64,000 nt of DNA from Sphagnum compactum (Eukaryota > Bryophyta > Sphagnopsida > Sphagnales), in contig OZ234493.1 in the NCBI GenBank assembly GCA_965153455.1, positions 12,700,213 through 12,764,212 of the forward strand, read 5' to 3'. Positions within the stretch are counted from its first letter, which is position 1. Each line of letters starts with the position of its first letter. Positions 1 through 11,752 of this stretch are shown piece after piece. Position numbers and translations under genes: made by a program. The notes under the pieces are model-generated. The model made no database searches, was not told the origin of the DNA, and saw nothing but the letters and a program-made list of their open reading frames with translations.

Positions 1-879
1 TTTAACTAGGGGGGTCTTTTTTTGGTTTGAGTTGATTGAATGGTTTATTTGACATATGGTTAATCAATCATCATAGTCAAATTGAATGGTTTAAAGATAC
101 CCATGTCTTTCAAGGCCTTGACCTTTAATCAAAACTAGTGGTACCCGTGACCTTCGGACACCCATGGCTACACCACTCCAGCCACCCCGAACGCTCTGTT
201 TGGTTGCCATAATAAATTTTCCCAAAATAACAATCGTGGGTCCCACCCTAAGGCATTTATATCCCCACAGATAAAAACAATATTGTGACTTAACGCAGTG
301 GTCCCAACCGACGTTGTGCGGGTATCAGAACCAGCCGTGTGTACCCTCAGGTTATCAGTCCGGGTATTTATTCCCTTACCCGACGGGGGTGAGAAAACCC
401 AAAACCCCGGTTCTGACATCCCACCTTGCTTACATTAGCTTGGGTTTGGGTTTGGGTTTTGTCGTTGGATGTCTTCAAGTCCTTTCATTTAGGCTTTCAT
501 CATCTTTGATTGTATAATTGCATCACTATCATTTTATGGCATGATGTATAAGTGACATTTTGTTTTCCATTGGATAACTTGGCACATGACCCTTATGTAT
601 GTGGCAACTTGGCACTTGCTCCTCTTGTTACCCCAATGGTGTTTTGTTTTGCCCCTTCATAATGGGGCAACATGGCATAGGGAAATGCATGTTTGGCTCA
701 AACACTTTTTAACAAATGATTAAAAAACTTGCAGGAAGGGTTTTTTTTGTAGGCCCAAGCTTTGACAACAAGTCCAAGTTCAATGCCTCTTCCCAAACAT
801 GATCCTCTAGCTTATAAACGCCTTCTTCGTAGTCTAGTTCTTAGATGTGCAAAAGAATATTTTTAAACAACTCACATTT
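1..879. other. AT-rich intergenic sequence, no gene seen
   Basis: I recognise no gene here. Short open frames on both strands carry no family signature. Positions 441-460 contain a few TTTGGG units, a variant of the plant telomere repeat. The last part may belong to the 5' side of the decayed reverse-transcriptase element that follows, but I cannot place that edge. Confidence 0.5.
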
Positions 880-3100
880 TGGCATCATTTTCCCTTACAC
901 CCACATCTTTTGACACCACTTTAATTTTCACAACATTACCCTCTGAATTAGATGGCTATTTTTCGTTTTTCCTAAAAAACTATGAGCTAAACCAAGACCT
1001 CGAGCTTTCATTTGATTCCTTCAACTTGACATTTCAATGCATGCTACATTTATCGACAAGTGGTCATTTTGGGATTTTTTTGAACACCTTCATGATTTTT
1101 TTAATCTAGAAAATTCAACGTGTAAATTCCTTTAGTTGTTTCAATTTTGTTCTCATATCGCATAGGATCACATTCCACCTCAAATTGCACATGTCTTTGG
1201 AGCAACCCACCTCTTAACCATGACCAAGCCTTTAGGTGGATTTCATTCCATTGCAATGGGGGGAAACATTGTATCAACTCACATGTTACGCTTTATGTTT
1301 TCAATTTCACGACACCTTTGCAACACATTTATCTTTGCATTAATTTGAAGTTGCAACTAAGGGCGGTTGTGAGTAGTAATCCATGACATCAGGTGCACTT
1401 TGAACCTTCACCTCGACTAGGTTGTTTTCTAACTAGACGTGGCAAACGTTTTTAATTCGGTGTTAAGAACTCGGTCATATTTCAAGGACTTCATGCAGTA
1501 GGTGGAAACATCATACAATTCATCCCCTTTGTACATGCATTCTATGCATTTGAGTCTCTTTTGTCTTAAAATCATTGTAATCATGAAGGCGATGGCATAG
1601 TCATCCCATTTGCCATGGGAACCCATCAAAATGATCCCTTGGGAAGGGCACTATTTGCTTTAACCCACTTTAATGTTTTACATTCTATGAGTAATTGTTT
1701 CCTTTTTTGTCTATTTCCATCCATTACATATGACACTCACATCATAGGTCCCCTTTCAATTGTATCATCTACATATGAACATTTCCAGATCGAACTTTGT
1801 GTGATAGGTCTTTCTATTCAACCTCGAAAATGTGTAGCATGGTCACCTTTTAACTTGCTGCCTGACTTCAACACCTCATCCCAATTTACCATCCCACTAG
1901 AAGGAATTTAAGTCTTGGGGGTTCCATTGGGCACCTCATTATTCACATCATCTTTCATAAAAAATGCCATGTCCAAAAATGTTCCACATATGGACCTTTT
2001 CCCTACAATGGGTGATGTTAAAATAACCTTTGGAATTTCTAACTCATCGCTTCGTGCAATGACTATTGAATCTTTTACGATGCACACCTCCTTCCTCCAT
2101 TTTCATGGAGACCCTTATTTCTTTTGATTCATCCTTCTTTTAAATGTTTAAACATTTTTTGGGTCCATAATCTTTTGATAGCCCAAAAGGACTTTTAACT
2201 TGTAAACAAGTTTTTCTCCCAATAACTTTTGGTGGCATCAAGTTCATACCAACACCCACCATCACCCCTTGCCCAAGTAGCCTATTTAGGGAGTTGGGCC
2301 TTTGTAGTTTTAATCATAGTTACTAGGTTTATAGTTGATCAATGTCCCTTCCTTTTTGAAGCCTTAGCACAAGTTGACAACAACACCTCCTTTTTTAACA
2401 ACACTTCAAGGTGATATGTGATCTTTTACTACCTTTCGTTCATGCGTCTCTTCCTCCATTTACCCAATTCATTGGGCAACAAATGGTTCGATTTCAAGAT
2501 TACATTTCATAATGTTTGCACCATCATACCCTTTTTGAACATGCTCTCCAATAGAATATATGACTCAGGCCCATTGTGTTCAAATTTATCATGTTCTAAC
2601 CCAAGGGCGGGTGTTTGGCTTACAGTTCAACCAATTTTCCTTGCCTTTCGATTATCTTCCCCAAATTTTTCCATAGATTTCAAACACGATTTGGACTACC
2701 CCATCCTTTAAGTATAGGTATCCTTTGATGCGTATGCACACATCCCATCAACCCTATGGGTATTCACTTTTCACATTCAAGCACTCATGACAATGAACGC
2801 ACAAAAACTCATGATGTAATTCGCGACACCTTTGTTGTCATTGTGTGAGATTTGGGTTTCCATGTGGGACGATAATAACTACATGCGCTTCCTTCAACCA
2901 AGTTCAACTCTTTTTGTCGATGAGCCGACATTGTGCTAACCAAGGATGACATTTGCACACTAGTTGATGTTGTCATTGTTGACCCAACACGAGCAAATTC
3001 ACTTCTTTGATCTTGTGCGATTCAAGGATTTGTTACTTCGGATGCAACTCATGTAAAAGAAATGAGATATCGCGATTGACACTCAACTAATCAATTGCAC
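880..3100 (+). mobile_element. Decayed non-LTR-type reverse transcriptase element, copy A
   Basis: The plus strand encodes pieces of one reverse transcriptase broken by stops and frameshifts. Around 1213-1260 there is a KPLGG-type segment. At 1615-1911 follow the block with DPLG and FALTHF and the block with GLSIQPRKC and AWSPF. At 1915-2127 come GVPLGTS and MGDVKITFGI, and at 2229-2414 and 2575-2711 downstream C-terminal blocks. The active-site motif, normally two adjacent aspartates before THI, reads TYDTHI near 1735, so the enzyme would be dead. The same protein blocks and closely similar DNA occur on the minus strand at about 33995-35650, which shows that this is a dispersed repeat. The 3' end fades near 3100, just upstream of the LigB gene. 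Neither terminus nor a target-site duplication was found. Assignment to a non-LTR retrotransposon is inferred from the motif style. Confidence 0.7.
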
Positions 3101-3183
3101 CTTTCAACAATTGAGATATTGTGTAAATTCTCCCTTTTCCTTTTTCTTATTCCTTTGTACATTTTCCAAGTCTACCATGTGTT

Positions 3184-3191
3184 TATAAATA
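3184..3191 (+). promoter_or_regulatory. Candidate TATA box of the LigB gene
   Basis: The octamer TATAAATA lies 342 bases upstream of the chosen ATG at 3533, in an otherwise mixed-composition region just after the retroelement remnant. A transcript starting about 30 bases downstream would have a 5' leader of roughly 310 bases. This rests on motif and position only. Confidence 0.4.
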
Positions 3192-3532
3192 AAGTTTTGC
3201 AGGGTTGCATCAAAATAGGGCAGACCCCTGGCGTGTCATTCATTCTGTTCGAGCTTTTGTTTTGTCTCAAGCATCCTGTTTGTGTCCGCTTCGATGCCGG
3301 ATCGCTGGCTGTTGGAACAACAAGCGACTACAATTCTTCCATGCGAGGCTGGGGAGTTGTTGTGGAGAGGTTCTTGCACGTCCGGAGTGTTGGTAGATCT
3401 TACTTACTTCAGGGATCTTTGAGGAGATTCACGCACCTTAAGGAAGGCGGAGAAGCTCTTGAAGAAAATAGTGGAAGAGGAAGAGGAAGAGAAAGAGGAG
3501 CAAGAGTAGAAGGACAGGAGAATAAGAGACAG

Positions 3533-5638
3533 ATGAGCACCTACTATGTCTCGCATGGATCGCCCATGCTGGCTTTGGAGGACACGTCTGCCAGGGATTT
3601 TCTGAAACAATTTGCTGCCCTGCATGTTCCTGAGAGGTGAACAATGTCGTGCCGGATCGTTGTCTTTGTTTTTCTTTTTGTTTTTTTGGGAGGATTTCTT
3701 TCTTAATCTTCTCTTGTCTCTTGAATGCGATGGACTGATTGTTCGTCAAGACACGGCATTCGTTAAGAACTCTGGAAATACTACTACTGTGCAGGCCTAA
3801 GGCGATTCTTGCGATCTCGGCGCATTGGGACACAAATGTGCCTGCGGTGAATGCTGTGAGCAAGAATAGCACAATCCATGATTTCTATGGCTTTCCATCT
3901 GAGCTTTATCAGGTCTGTTGTACCATGTGACATTGACATGCTGCTGCTTTCTTGTGTAAAGCATATGATGAAGAAAGAATGCTGCTACGTGCTGCTGGTT
4001 GGTGTGTTTTTGTTCCCAGAACTTTGAGGAGATTCCAGTTGATGATGATGAGGATAATCAAAGAATCAAAATTGCAGTTGCTCAACTTCTCTTTTCAGCC
4101 CAAAGCAAATTTTGATTGAAATTGTTAACCCCACAACTTGTGAGCTCCATGCAGTTTTGGTTCAAATCTATGATCTGAGAACAAAGTGGAAACCCTAAAT
4201 TTGTACTCTAGGGTTTCTAAAAGAAGTCTCAAAGTTATTTGCAGAAATATGACATCTGACTGTTGTTTGCCTCTGTGGAAGGAATTTATCTTCGTGTGGT
4301 TGCATTTTTTCCCATTTTTCAACATGTGTGACTAATTTTGGATTAGAGTAGCAGTTCAGTACTAATTGGACTTGCGAGAGAGCTCTCTCACGAGTGAAAT
4401 CTGTCTTCTTGAAACATCAAATGCCCTGAAAAATGCCAATTCCTGATGAGAAAGGAAACTTAGGAAACTTTGGTTAACTTGAAATGACTGATTGTTTAGT
4501 TTGCTTCTGATTAAGTAATTGTGAACTGTTAGGTATTTTGACTTTGTTCATGTAGCCTATAGAATGCAAAGAAGTATTTGGCTAGATGGGATACATAGAG
4601 TCTGGCCTTGCTTGAGAAATACATGCAGTATTCTGGAGTTTGCACAATGGACTGTATGTACTGCTGTGCATTTCAGGATTCACTAGACAACTGCTTTCAA
4701 AATTGAACAGTATGTCTGGAACTATTTGATGGTGAAAATCCTCCTCTTCAGAGAGTTCCAGAATGAGTTGGCACATTGTTTGCAGGTTTGAAGTCTGCAG
4801 CTCCTTTGTACAGTTAGTATCTTGTGTGTAGTCTCCTGGTAGAATACAGTCCACGCTGCATATGTGGATAGTGATTGACATTTTCCCTTGGAAATGCTAT
4901 TCAGTTGCAATACCCAGCACCAGGGATGCCAGAACTGGCTAGAAGAGTGAAGGAGCTCCTTGTTAATGCAGGATTTCAAACAGTTGTTGAAGACAAGAAG
5001 AGAGGGTTGGACCATGGTGCATGGGTGCCTTTGCTGCTCGCATATCCAGATGCAGACATCCCTGTTGTCCAGCTCTCAATTCAAAGCTGTAAGGATGGAG
5101 CCTACCATTATAAGTTGGGTCAGGCACTTGCTCCTCTCAAGGATGAAGGCTTCCTTGTATTGGGCTCTGGAAGTGCAACCCACAACCTGAGGCAATTTGA
5201 TTTCAGTGCAACTGGTATTGTGCCATGGGCAAAAGAATTTGATGACTGGCTTTATGAATCATTAAACAATAACAGGTTTGTATACTATCTCCTTAATTAT
5301 TTTATGGCTTTCTGAACACTGTGTCTGTGATGGGAAAGACACAAGAGGTTGGGAGAATCAGATACCTGCATTGAGGTGTGAAAACTTTGAGCTGCTTTCT
5401 TCAAGTCATTTCAAAACTGAGTTGTAGTATTTGTTGCAGACATGAGGAGGTGATAAACTGGTTAACAAAGGCACCTCATGCTCGCAAAGCTCATCCTTCT
5501 CCTGATCATTTTATGCCTCTGCTTGTGGCCCTTGGAGCTGCCGGTGAGAAGCCAATTACTGAGCGAATTCACAGCAGCTTTCAGATGGGCACATTCTCTA
5601 TGGCTTCCTTTGCCTTCCACGGAACAGGGCCTAAATAG
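3533..5638 (+). CDS. LigB: LigB/DODA-type extradiol ring-cleavage dioxygenase
   Basis: Four exons (3533-3636, 3795-3912, 4905-5275, 5440-5638) join in phase to give 263 residues, the usual length for this family. The protein belongs to the class III extradiol dioxygenases (LigB superfamily), which use non-haem Fe(II) to open catechol rings. In Caryophyllales a member makes betalamic acid from L-DOPA, and the Arabidopsis LigB gene has been linked to arabidopyrone synthesis. The likely metal or catalytic histidines are present: His8 in SHGSP, His45 in SAHWD, His111 in DHGAW and His221 in DHFMP. No signal peptide is seen, so the protein is probably cytosolic. The ATG at 3533 gives the typical short N-terminus before the first histidine. 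The reading frame stays open upstream to 3095, but the candidate TATA box lies within that stretch. All introns are GT-AG. The substrate in this plant is unknown. Confidence 0.93.
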
Positions 5639-6635
5639 GAGCCAATCTCTGACGCATTGAGATGGATACACTCTTTGGTGCTTAGCAATGGATGCAGATA
5701 TATTTCACTTTCTCCAGCATTTTTGTTTACTAGAACTGTAAACAATAATACTCTTCCCTTTACACTTCTCTTTTGTGGAAGCTGAGATATCTGAAAGTTG
5801 AAAAGACTGAAATAGCGGGGAATATGTTAAAAGACACTAAAGAATGGAAGCGATACTGAAATCCTGGAATGTTCATATTCAAAGTAAATATATGTATGTC
5901 ATCCTATTTCTGGAGTTCATCCTCTATGACGGGAGTTTCTCTTTTGTTTATGTCAGGAATACTCTGTGGGACTTGGATATTTCAGTTCTATGTATATCCT
6001 ATTTGTTAGACTTTTCAAATGTCCAACTTGATCAAAGATTGAAGTGAAGATCTGACTCAGGTAAGCAAACCATATGCCATATGACTGCATCATAGAATGT
6101 TTGCCATCTACAAACAGATATAAAAAAGTTTGTCCATGTCAAAAGTCATAAAACTGGCAGTTAGGAGGATGATTTAGATGCACAATCTGAGGAGGAGGAA
6201 ATTGACAGTGGTTGAAATGTGTGTTGAAAAGTGATTGAATTGTTTCGAGAAGTGATTGGAATTTGACAAAATTTACAAGCATCTTCTTCTGCTATAAACC
6301 TGGATGTACCTTGCACAAATGATGATTGTTGGTTGGTGTGTCTCTTTCAAATTTCCTCACAAGTTTGTTCTAGCCCTGGTTTGCATGTGTGAAGGGTCAG
6401 AACGAAAGGTCTTTGAATGGGACAAGAAAATAGATCCAGAAGGAACAAAACGTATGGAGACTTAAAACCTGAGCTGAGCAGCACAGTCTCTTCTCTCATG
6501 AGCTTCAGAGAAGGTTGTGTTTGCTGCTGCTGCTGCTACCACATTCCACACTGAATTCTCCAACCACCATCAACACGGGTGTGTGTTTCAGTTTGAACTT
6601 TCAATCCAAAAACTGGGTGGGTTACATGCAAGGGA
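5639..6635. other. Intergenic region between converging genes
   Basis: This holds the presumed 3' untranslated regions of the LigB gene (left, plus strand) and of the gene at 6636-9070 (right, minus strand), which converge here. I see no coding sequence, RNA gene or repeat of note beyond a short GCT/CTG run near 6520-6537. Confidence 0.6.
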
Positions 6636-9070
6636 CTAGGCCCACACACCATCGAATAGAGGCCTGATTCTCTTGGAATCCTTTGACAATCCCAGAATTT
6701 CAATGAGGTCACCATCATTCTTGTTCACTGAGTCTGAGGTTTCGATTTCCAACCCTAGCTCAGGTTCAATGTCCGCTGATGATGCTGGTATGAGAATGAA
6801 TTCAGCCCCTTCATAGTTGAGAAAGTCTGGTGGATCAGCAGGCACAAAACGCCTAGACCCAAACTTGGCTTGCAGATGGGCTGGGAACAGAGCCCTTCTC
6901 TTGCTGCCAATACCTGTAGATGGTGGTGCTGGTTGTTCTGGATTCTTGATCTGTGGACCAGAACAGAAAAACCCTTGTGAAACCTTGTGCAAATGGCAGG
7001 AAAACTCAAAAGCCTGTTCCATTAAAACTCTTCAGTTTCCAGGTTCCCAAGGAGCAAACAAAAAAACCAAACTGATTCCCAAATATCTTACTGGATTATT
7101 GAGCATGCAAATCCAATGCATTTTTTACTGCATCATTCACCTGGATAATGTAAGATGCCTGATCTTCAATGTTGAGGGCATCCTGTGGCTCATGCTTCTT
7201 GTGGGGACCAGGATATTCAAGCTTGTAGACCAAGCGAGTATCTGTTCTTGTACCAGAGTGATGACGGACGAGAGTGTAGACACCCTCACCAACAGGTCTG
7301 GCAGCTGGATTGACCCTATGACCACGAGTCTTTGTTTCATATTCCTCTACAAACCAAGAAAGTGTAGCATTGTGAGGCCAATATAATCAAAAATCAAAAG
7401 GATGATGATGCAAACCATAGTTTGACCAAAAAAAAAGGGTGCATCATCATGCCATGATCAATCTCAACCCATTCTATCAACACACCTGCAGCAAGCATTT
7501 TCTTAAGGTCATCAGGGTTGGTGGTGACAAGCTCAACAAAACCCCAATATGGCCGAGTGCGCTTGGTAGTCTCTGGAAGGCTTTTCCGTCCCATCACAAT
7601 GTATCTGAACAAGGGCTTCTTCCCAATTTCAATTTTCTGGTCCACAAAAAAAAGGCAAGTTCCCAAATTTGAGTCTCTCTGTCATTGAAAGCAAGTGAGG
7701 TTGCAATCATAATTCCATTGCAAAAACACAATGTAAATTTACCTCTGCACCATCACCTCCATGTTTCCCTTCCTCAATAGCTCCATTGTTTCTGGATTTC
7801 TGGCTCACCTCATTTTGTGCACCGTCAGAAACTTCAGCTTTTACTTCTTCCTCAGCCTTTTGCCTGAGCTCATCAGCAGCAGGCTCTGGTTTCACAGCAG
7901 TACTACTCTTCTTCTTCATCTTCTTCTTCTTCTCCACACCCTCTTCACTGTCTGACTTGATCTCTTCTTTTTCTTTGAGCTCATCATGCCTAAACTTACC
8001 CTCTTTGCCTGTGTGTGTAAGTACCACCCACCCCATGCAAACAAATCCTGTATCATTAGTGTCATTCTTAAAAGGGTCAGAAGGTGCTTGCCACTTTCAA
8101 ATCTGGCTACACAAAAGTGTATTTTCTAACATGACTTCTTGTCTATGTGTGAAGAACAACATGGACAAGCAGCAAAACTCTGCAGGAGCAGCAACTGTTC
8201 ATTTACATGACACCCATCATTTTTCCTCTGTTCCATTTTCCTTGCAATTTCAAGCAAAATGGTGATGCCTCCACCACCACATGTACATCTTCTTGTTGAA
8301 CTCTCTGTACACGTGCGTGTCCTTGAAGTACATACAATTCCCTTCCAATTCCCCATTAAAGGATCATGCCTCCAGCGCCTGTATAGACCTTGCACATAGT
8401 CCTTGAACACTATGCATATGTATTCCCTGAAGTAGAATTCCTTTTCAATTTCAAGTAAATGATGATACTTTCAGCGCGCATACAATGTGTGCACTAGTTG
8501 CTGAAGAATTTTCTCACATATTTCCTGTGAATTTCAAGTAAATGATGATACTTTCAGCGCGCATACAATGTGTGCACTAGTTGCTGAAGAATTTTCTCAC
8601 ATATTTCCTGTGAAGGAAGTGTAAGGACAGGACTTGTGTAAGGGCCTTGTGTGCAGCAGGGCTTTGATCCCTTGTGGTGTCCTTCATTGCTAGACCTTGT
8701 GTGCAGAAGGGCTTTGATCTGAGTTTCATATGTGTTTCTTCCAATTCTACAAACTTGAAAACAGTATTACAACAGACAAAATAAAACTGGATTTTGACAA
8801 GCAGTTTAGAAGGAGACTTGATAGGAGGAACCCAAAAAAAAAAACTGTGTTGGAAGAAACTATGCCTGAATCAGAGCTTTGCTTCTCCTCCACTGCTCCT
8901 CTCTCACCAGCAGCAACCTCAGGCCGCAAGACAAGGTACATGTGTTGAACATCATCTCTGCTGTGTGGCTCCTCAACTGAGACTTTCGGCCTGTAGAAGA
9001 AGTAGATTTCTCCTCGTTCCTGCAGCAATGCAATTTCTCTCAACATCATCATCATCATCATCATCATCAT
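6636..9070 (-). CDS. Conserved plant protein of unknown function
   Basis: Five exons (9070-8866, 8008-7743, 7636-7486, 7346-7141, 6950-6636) join in phase to give about 380 residues. I recognise a conserved plant protein but no named function. In order: an N-terminal block with ERGEIYFFYRPKV (residues 18-30) and YLVLRPE; a charged, disordered lysine- and glutamate-rich stretch with an NLS-like KKKKMKKK (about 95-102); a block with PLFRYIVMGRKSLP and RPYWGFVEL (from about 158); GEGVYTLVRHHSG (from about 227); and a C-terminal block with FPAHLQAKFG, PPDFLNYEGAEF and a final FDGVWA. A nuclear location is an inference from the basic run. The start is placed in a run of nine ATG codons (9044-9070). 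Intron 1 (8009-8865) appears to use a GC-AG donor and contains tandem repeats. An additional upstream exon joined at the acceptor near 9021 cannot be excluded. Confidence 0.75.
8447..8614. repeat. Tandem duplication of an 83-bp unit inside intron 1
   Basis: Two adjacent copies with a period of 83 bases, apparently identical, run from 8447 to 8529 and from 8530 to about 8614. Each begins with AATTTCAAGTAAATGATG and ends with TTTCCTGTG. Weaker related units lie just upstream (about 8250-8446). A second short duplication with CCTTGTGTGCAG and AGGGCTTTGATC lies at about 8642-8720. All sit in the large first intron of the 6636-9070 gene. Confidence 0.9.
9044..9070 (-). repeat. (ATG)9 microsatellite at the start of the coding region
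   Basis: Nine CAT units on the plus strand read as nine consecutive ATG codons on the minus strand, in frame with the 6636-9070 coding sequence. In another frame the same bases encode a poly-aspartate run after a MEEAE sequence. That frame stops soon after and does not reach the conserved blocks. Confidence 0.9.
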
Positions 9071-10472
9071 CCTCCGCCTCCTCCATGGTTGCTGCAGGCA
9101 GCCAGCAAGCTCTTTTTCTGCGGGCCTCCCTTTGCATCTTCTTCTTCTTCCTCAGTTCCTCATGACTTTCCTTACTATTATCGTTCACGTATCATGCAAA
9201 ATCTCTCTTAAGATGATCATCAGAGCTTCTTCTTTTTTCCTTTTCTTCTTCCTTGCACATTTCTTCACAAATTGTCTGTCTTCCACGATCTCACGCAATG
9301 AGAGCATAATTTCTCAGCTACAACCTTGAGCATTTCTCAGCTAGACTCCTATATTTGCATTGCATCGCAACAACGACGACGACGACGACATCAACGTGGA
9401 AGTTACGTGAGTGGCAACAACGCACCAGAATCTCGTAAGGTGGTTGTGGCGCGTCTGGTGGTGCATCATCATCCCCGGTTGCCATTTCTCTTTCGGCTTC
9501 GGACTCGCAAACTACACCTACAAATCCAAATCTCTCTCTCTCTCTCTTTCCGTGTCCGTGTCTCTCTGTGTCTCCAATTCTTCAATTGCATGTTTCTATT
9601 GCCTTGTGCTTTTTTTCCCGTTCACAAGATCTTCGGATCTTCAACCGTTGCATGGCGTGGATTTTGTGTCGCCACGTTGCTGTGGACATTAGTATGCGTG
9701 CAAAGACGGTGTCGCGTCTGCAGCTCGTTGAGCACACGTGGTAAGCAATCCATGCGCACTGAAGTCTTCTCTCCTCTCTTCTCCTTTCTGGCAAACTAGA
9801 GATGGTGACCTGGACATCAAGATCTGGTGCAATTACGCCTGAGAATCCAGGACGTGTTCAGGATGATGAAGATCGGCAAAGTAGCGAATGCGAATGGCAA
9901 GAAGAAGCCGCCGCATACATCATCGTCAGAGGAAGGATCGCTGCAGCCTGTGCCTGATCAAGACAGGAAGCGACAGTGCAGGTTTTGAAGCAAAGTCGAT
10001 CTGTCTTGAAGGTTTTGGAAACGGACACGTCTTTTGGAAGCGAAGAGGTGGTGGTCTCTCCAGGCAGCAAGAGGAGAGACACAGAGAGACACACAGAGAG
10101 TTCGGTACATGTCTGTTTCTTGTGTCCCAAGTCATGACTGAGAATCCTGAATTTTGTGATGATCTCAGGATCCTTTGGTGCTCCTGGTAGAGAAAAGACT
10201 TTCTTCTCGAGGTTTGCAGTTTGTGATTCTTACATGTTCTCATCATGCAGATTGAGTTTGTTCACATATATGACATTTGCTTGAGCAGCTGCTGAATCTC
10301 AAACCCTTCTGCTGTTTCCTCTAAACCCTAAACCCTTTTGTGTAATGATCAAAACCTATGCATGGAAGATCTCATTGGTTGAGAGAGTGTGGACACAGGT
10401 TGACATGATGTATATAGCACAACTAGTGAATTACTCGCAAGAGGAAAAGAAACGAGAAATTGGGAACACGAG
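9071..10472. other. Shared upstream region of two divergent genes
   Basis: This 1.4-kb stretch separates the start of the minus-strand gene (9070) from the chosen start of the plus-strand coiled-coil gene (10473). It contains a TC microsatellite near 9533-9557, an ACG run near 9372-9388, and two adjacent telo-box motifs (AAACCCTAAACCC, 10323-10335), which in plants often lie in promoters or leaders of growth-related genes. A small open frame from 9802 to 9957 may be a leader ORF or a missed first exon of the plus-strand gene. I cannot decide which. Confidence 0.5.
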
Positions 10473-11752
10473 ATGAGGATGGTGAGTGGACTGAGCTCTG
10501 GCAACAACTTGTCGAGCAGCAGGGACTCTGCAAGTAGCACATCAAGCAGCAGGAATAGTGGATCCAAGGTTCAGGAGAAGAAGTTTGACTTGTACACAAA
10601 ACAGGATCGTGCATACCAAGGGATGACAACCACCTTAGACATTGTGCCCAAAAAAAGGCTTTGCGTGAAGCCGCAAAAGGATGTGACATTTCAGATTCCT
10701 CATGACTCTGATGGGTTGAAAGCACTCACAAATGCAAGTGATGGATTGAGGCTGCAACAAGAAGAATGTGAGGTGTCTCCAGTTCTTACCAGCTCTGGAG
10801 GCAGAGGGATGATCCATGTACGCAGTGACTGGGAACAATCAAGAGGTACTCTAGCAACTATTCACATGTCCAACAAACTATTGTCAAGCTTGAAGAAGAA
10901 GAAGCAGACTCAGGGAGTCTTACATAAGGTTGGAAGAACAGCATCATCTGAGGAAGTTGCAGGAGTTGAGAACATGAGGAGAACATTCCAGATGCTTGAC
11001 ACAACAGAGGTCAGTCATCCTGATGACAAACAACACTGGCTAACCCTTTGTGACAATGAAGACGACCCTGTATACCGAAGCTCCATCGCCCTCAGACCTT
11101 TGACCACTCTGCCCTACTTGGTGCAGATAGGGACAGTAAAGTGCTCTGAATGCCAGAATGTTCAGGTTTCTCATTCTTACTCCTCTTGAACATTGTTGGG
11201 TGTAAATTGACGTCTCTCTTTTTCTGGGACAAAAAGAATTGTCCTGTGAATTCAAAGTGTGCTTCATAAATCCAAGAAGACATGGCAAGTTTTGTTTTAT
11301 GGCTTGTCACCTTCATTATGGACATTGATATCAGTCAAGGTTTTTTGCATGTCAAACAAGAAGTCATCTACATACAAGCATTCTTTAGGCCTGTGAACGC
11401 AACTATTTTTGTCAAATATCAACACTATGTGAATGCACAGAATCGGATAAAGATGCTGGAGCTGAAAGATTCTGATTCCTCAAAACTGCAAGGGCAGATA
11501 CATGCTCTGGAAAATCAAATGGTAAAGATGGAGCAGCAGAATGACAGGTTCCAAGAGAGGAATGAGGCATTGGAGAGCAGGCTGGTGGCTTTTGAAGTGG
11601 AGCAAATGAAGCAAAGGAGGATAATCAAGGTTTTGGAAAACAGGATTGCTCAAGTTGGATGTCCACCTACAGGGGCTTCTTTTCTGCCTGTTCTGTCATT
11701 GGGCCGGAAGTCAGTACACGTGAACCGAGTAACTGCACAGAACATGGCATAA
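10473..11752 (+). CDS. Unrecognised serine-rich coiled-coil protein
   Basis: Two exons (10473-11165 and 11441-11752) join in phase through a GT-AG intron to give 334 residues. I do not recognise the family. The N-terminus (about 1-30) is rich in serine and asparagine and looks disordered. The middle contains a lysine run (SLKKKKQ) and a region with HWLTLCDNEDDPVYRSS followed by CSECQ, a CxxC pair too small to call a zinc site. Exon 2 encodes a clear coiled coil (about residues 233-290) with heptad-spaced leucines, as in KLQGQIHALENQMVKME and ERNEALESRLVAFEVEQ. No signal peptide or membrane segment is seen. The start is the first ATG of the open frame. The frame is open without ATG for about 80 bases further upstream, so a 5' exon could exist. 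Coding character rests on the two exons meeting in phase and on the coiled coil. Confidence 0.6.

Noticed and set aside
3095-3532. N-terminal extension of the LigB protein in the open upstream frame
   Set aside because: The candidate TATA box lies inside it, the sequence has no family similarity, and the ATG at 3533 gives the normal short N-terminus.
9888-10190. 100-codon plus-strand open frame in the shared upstream region
   Set aside because: Arginine-rich, low-complexity, with no joining exon; likely leader sequence.
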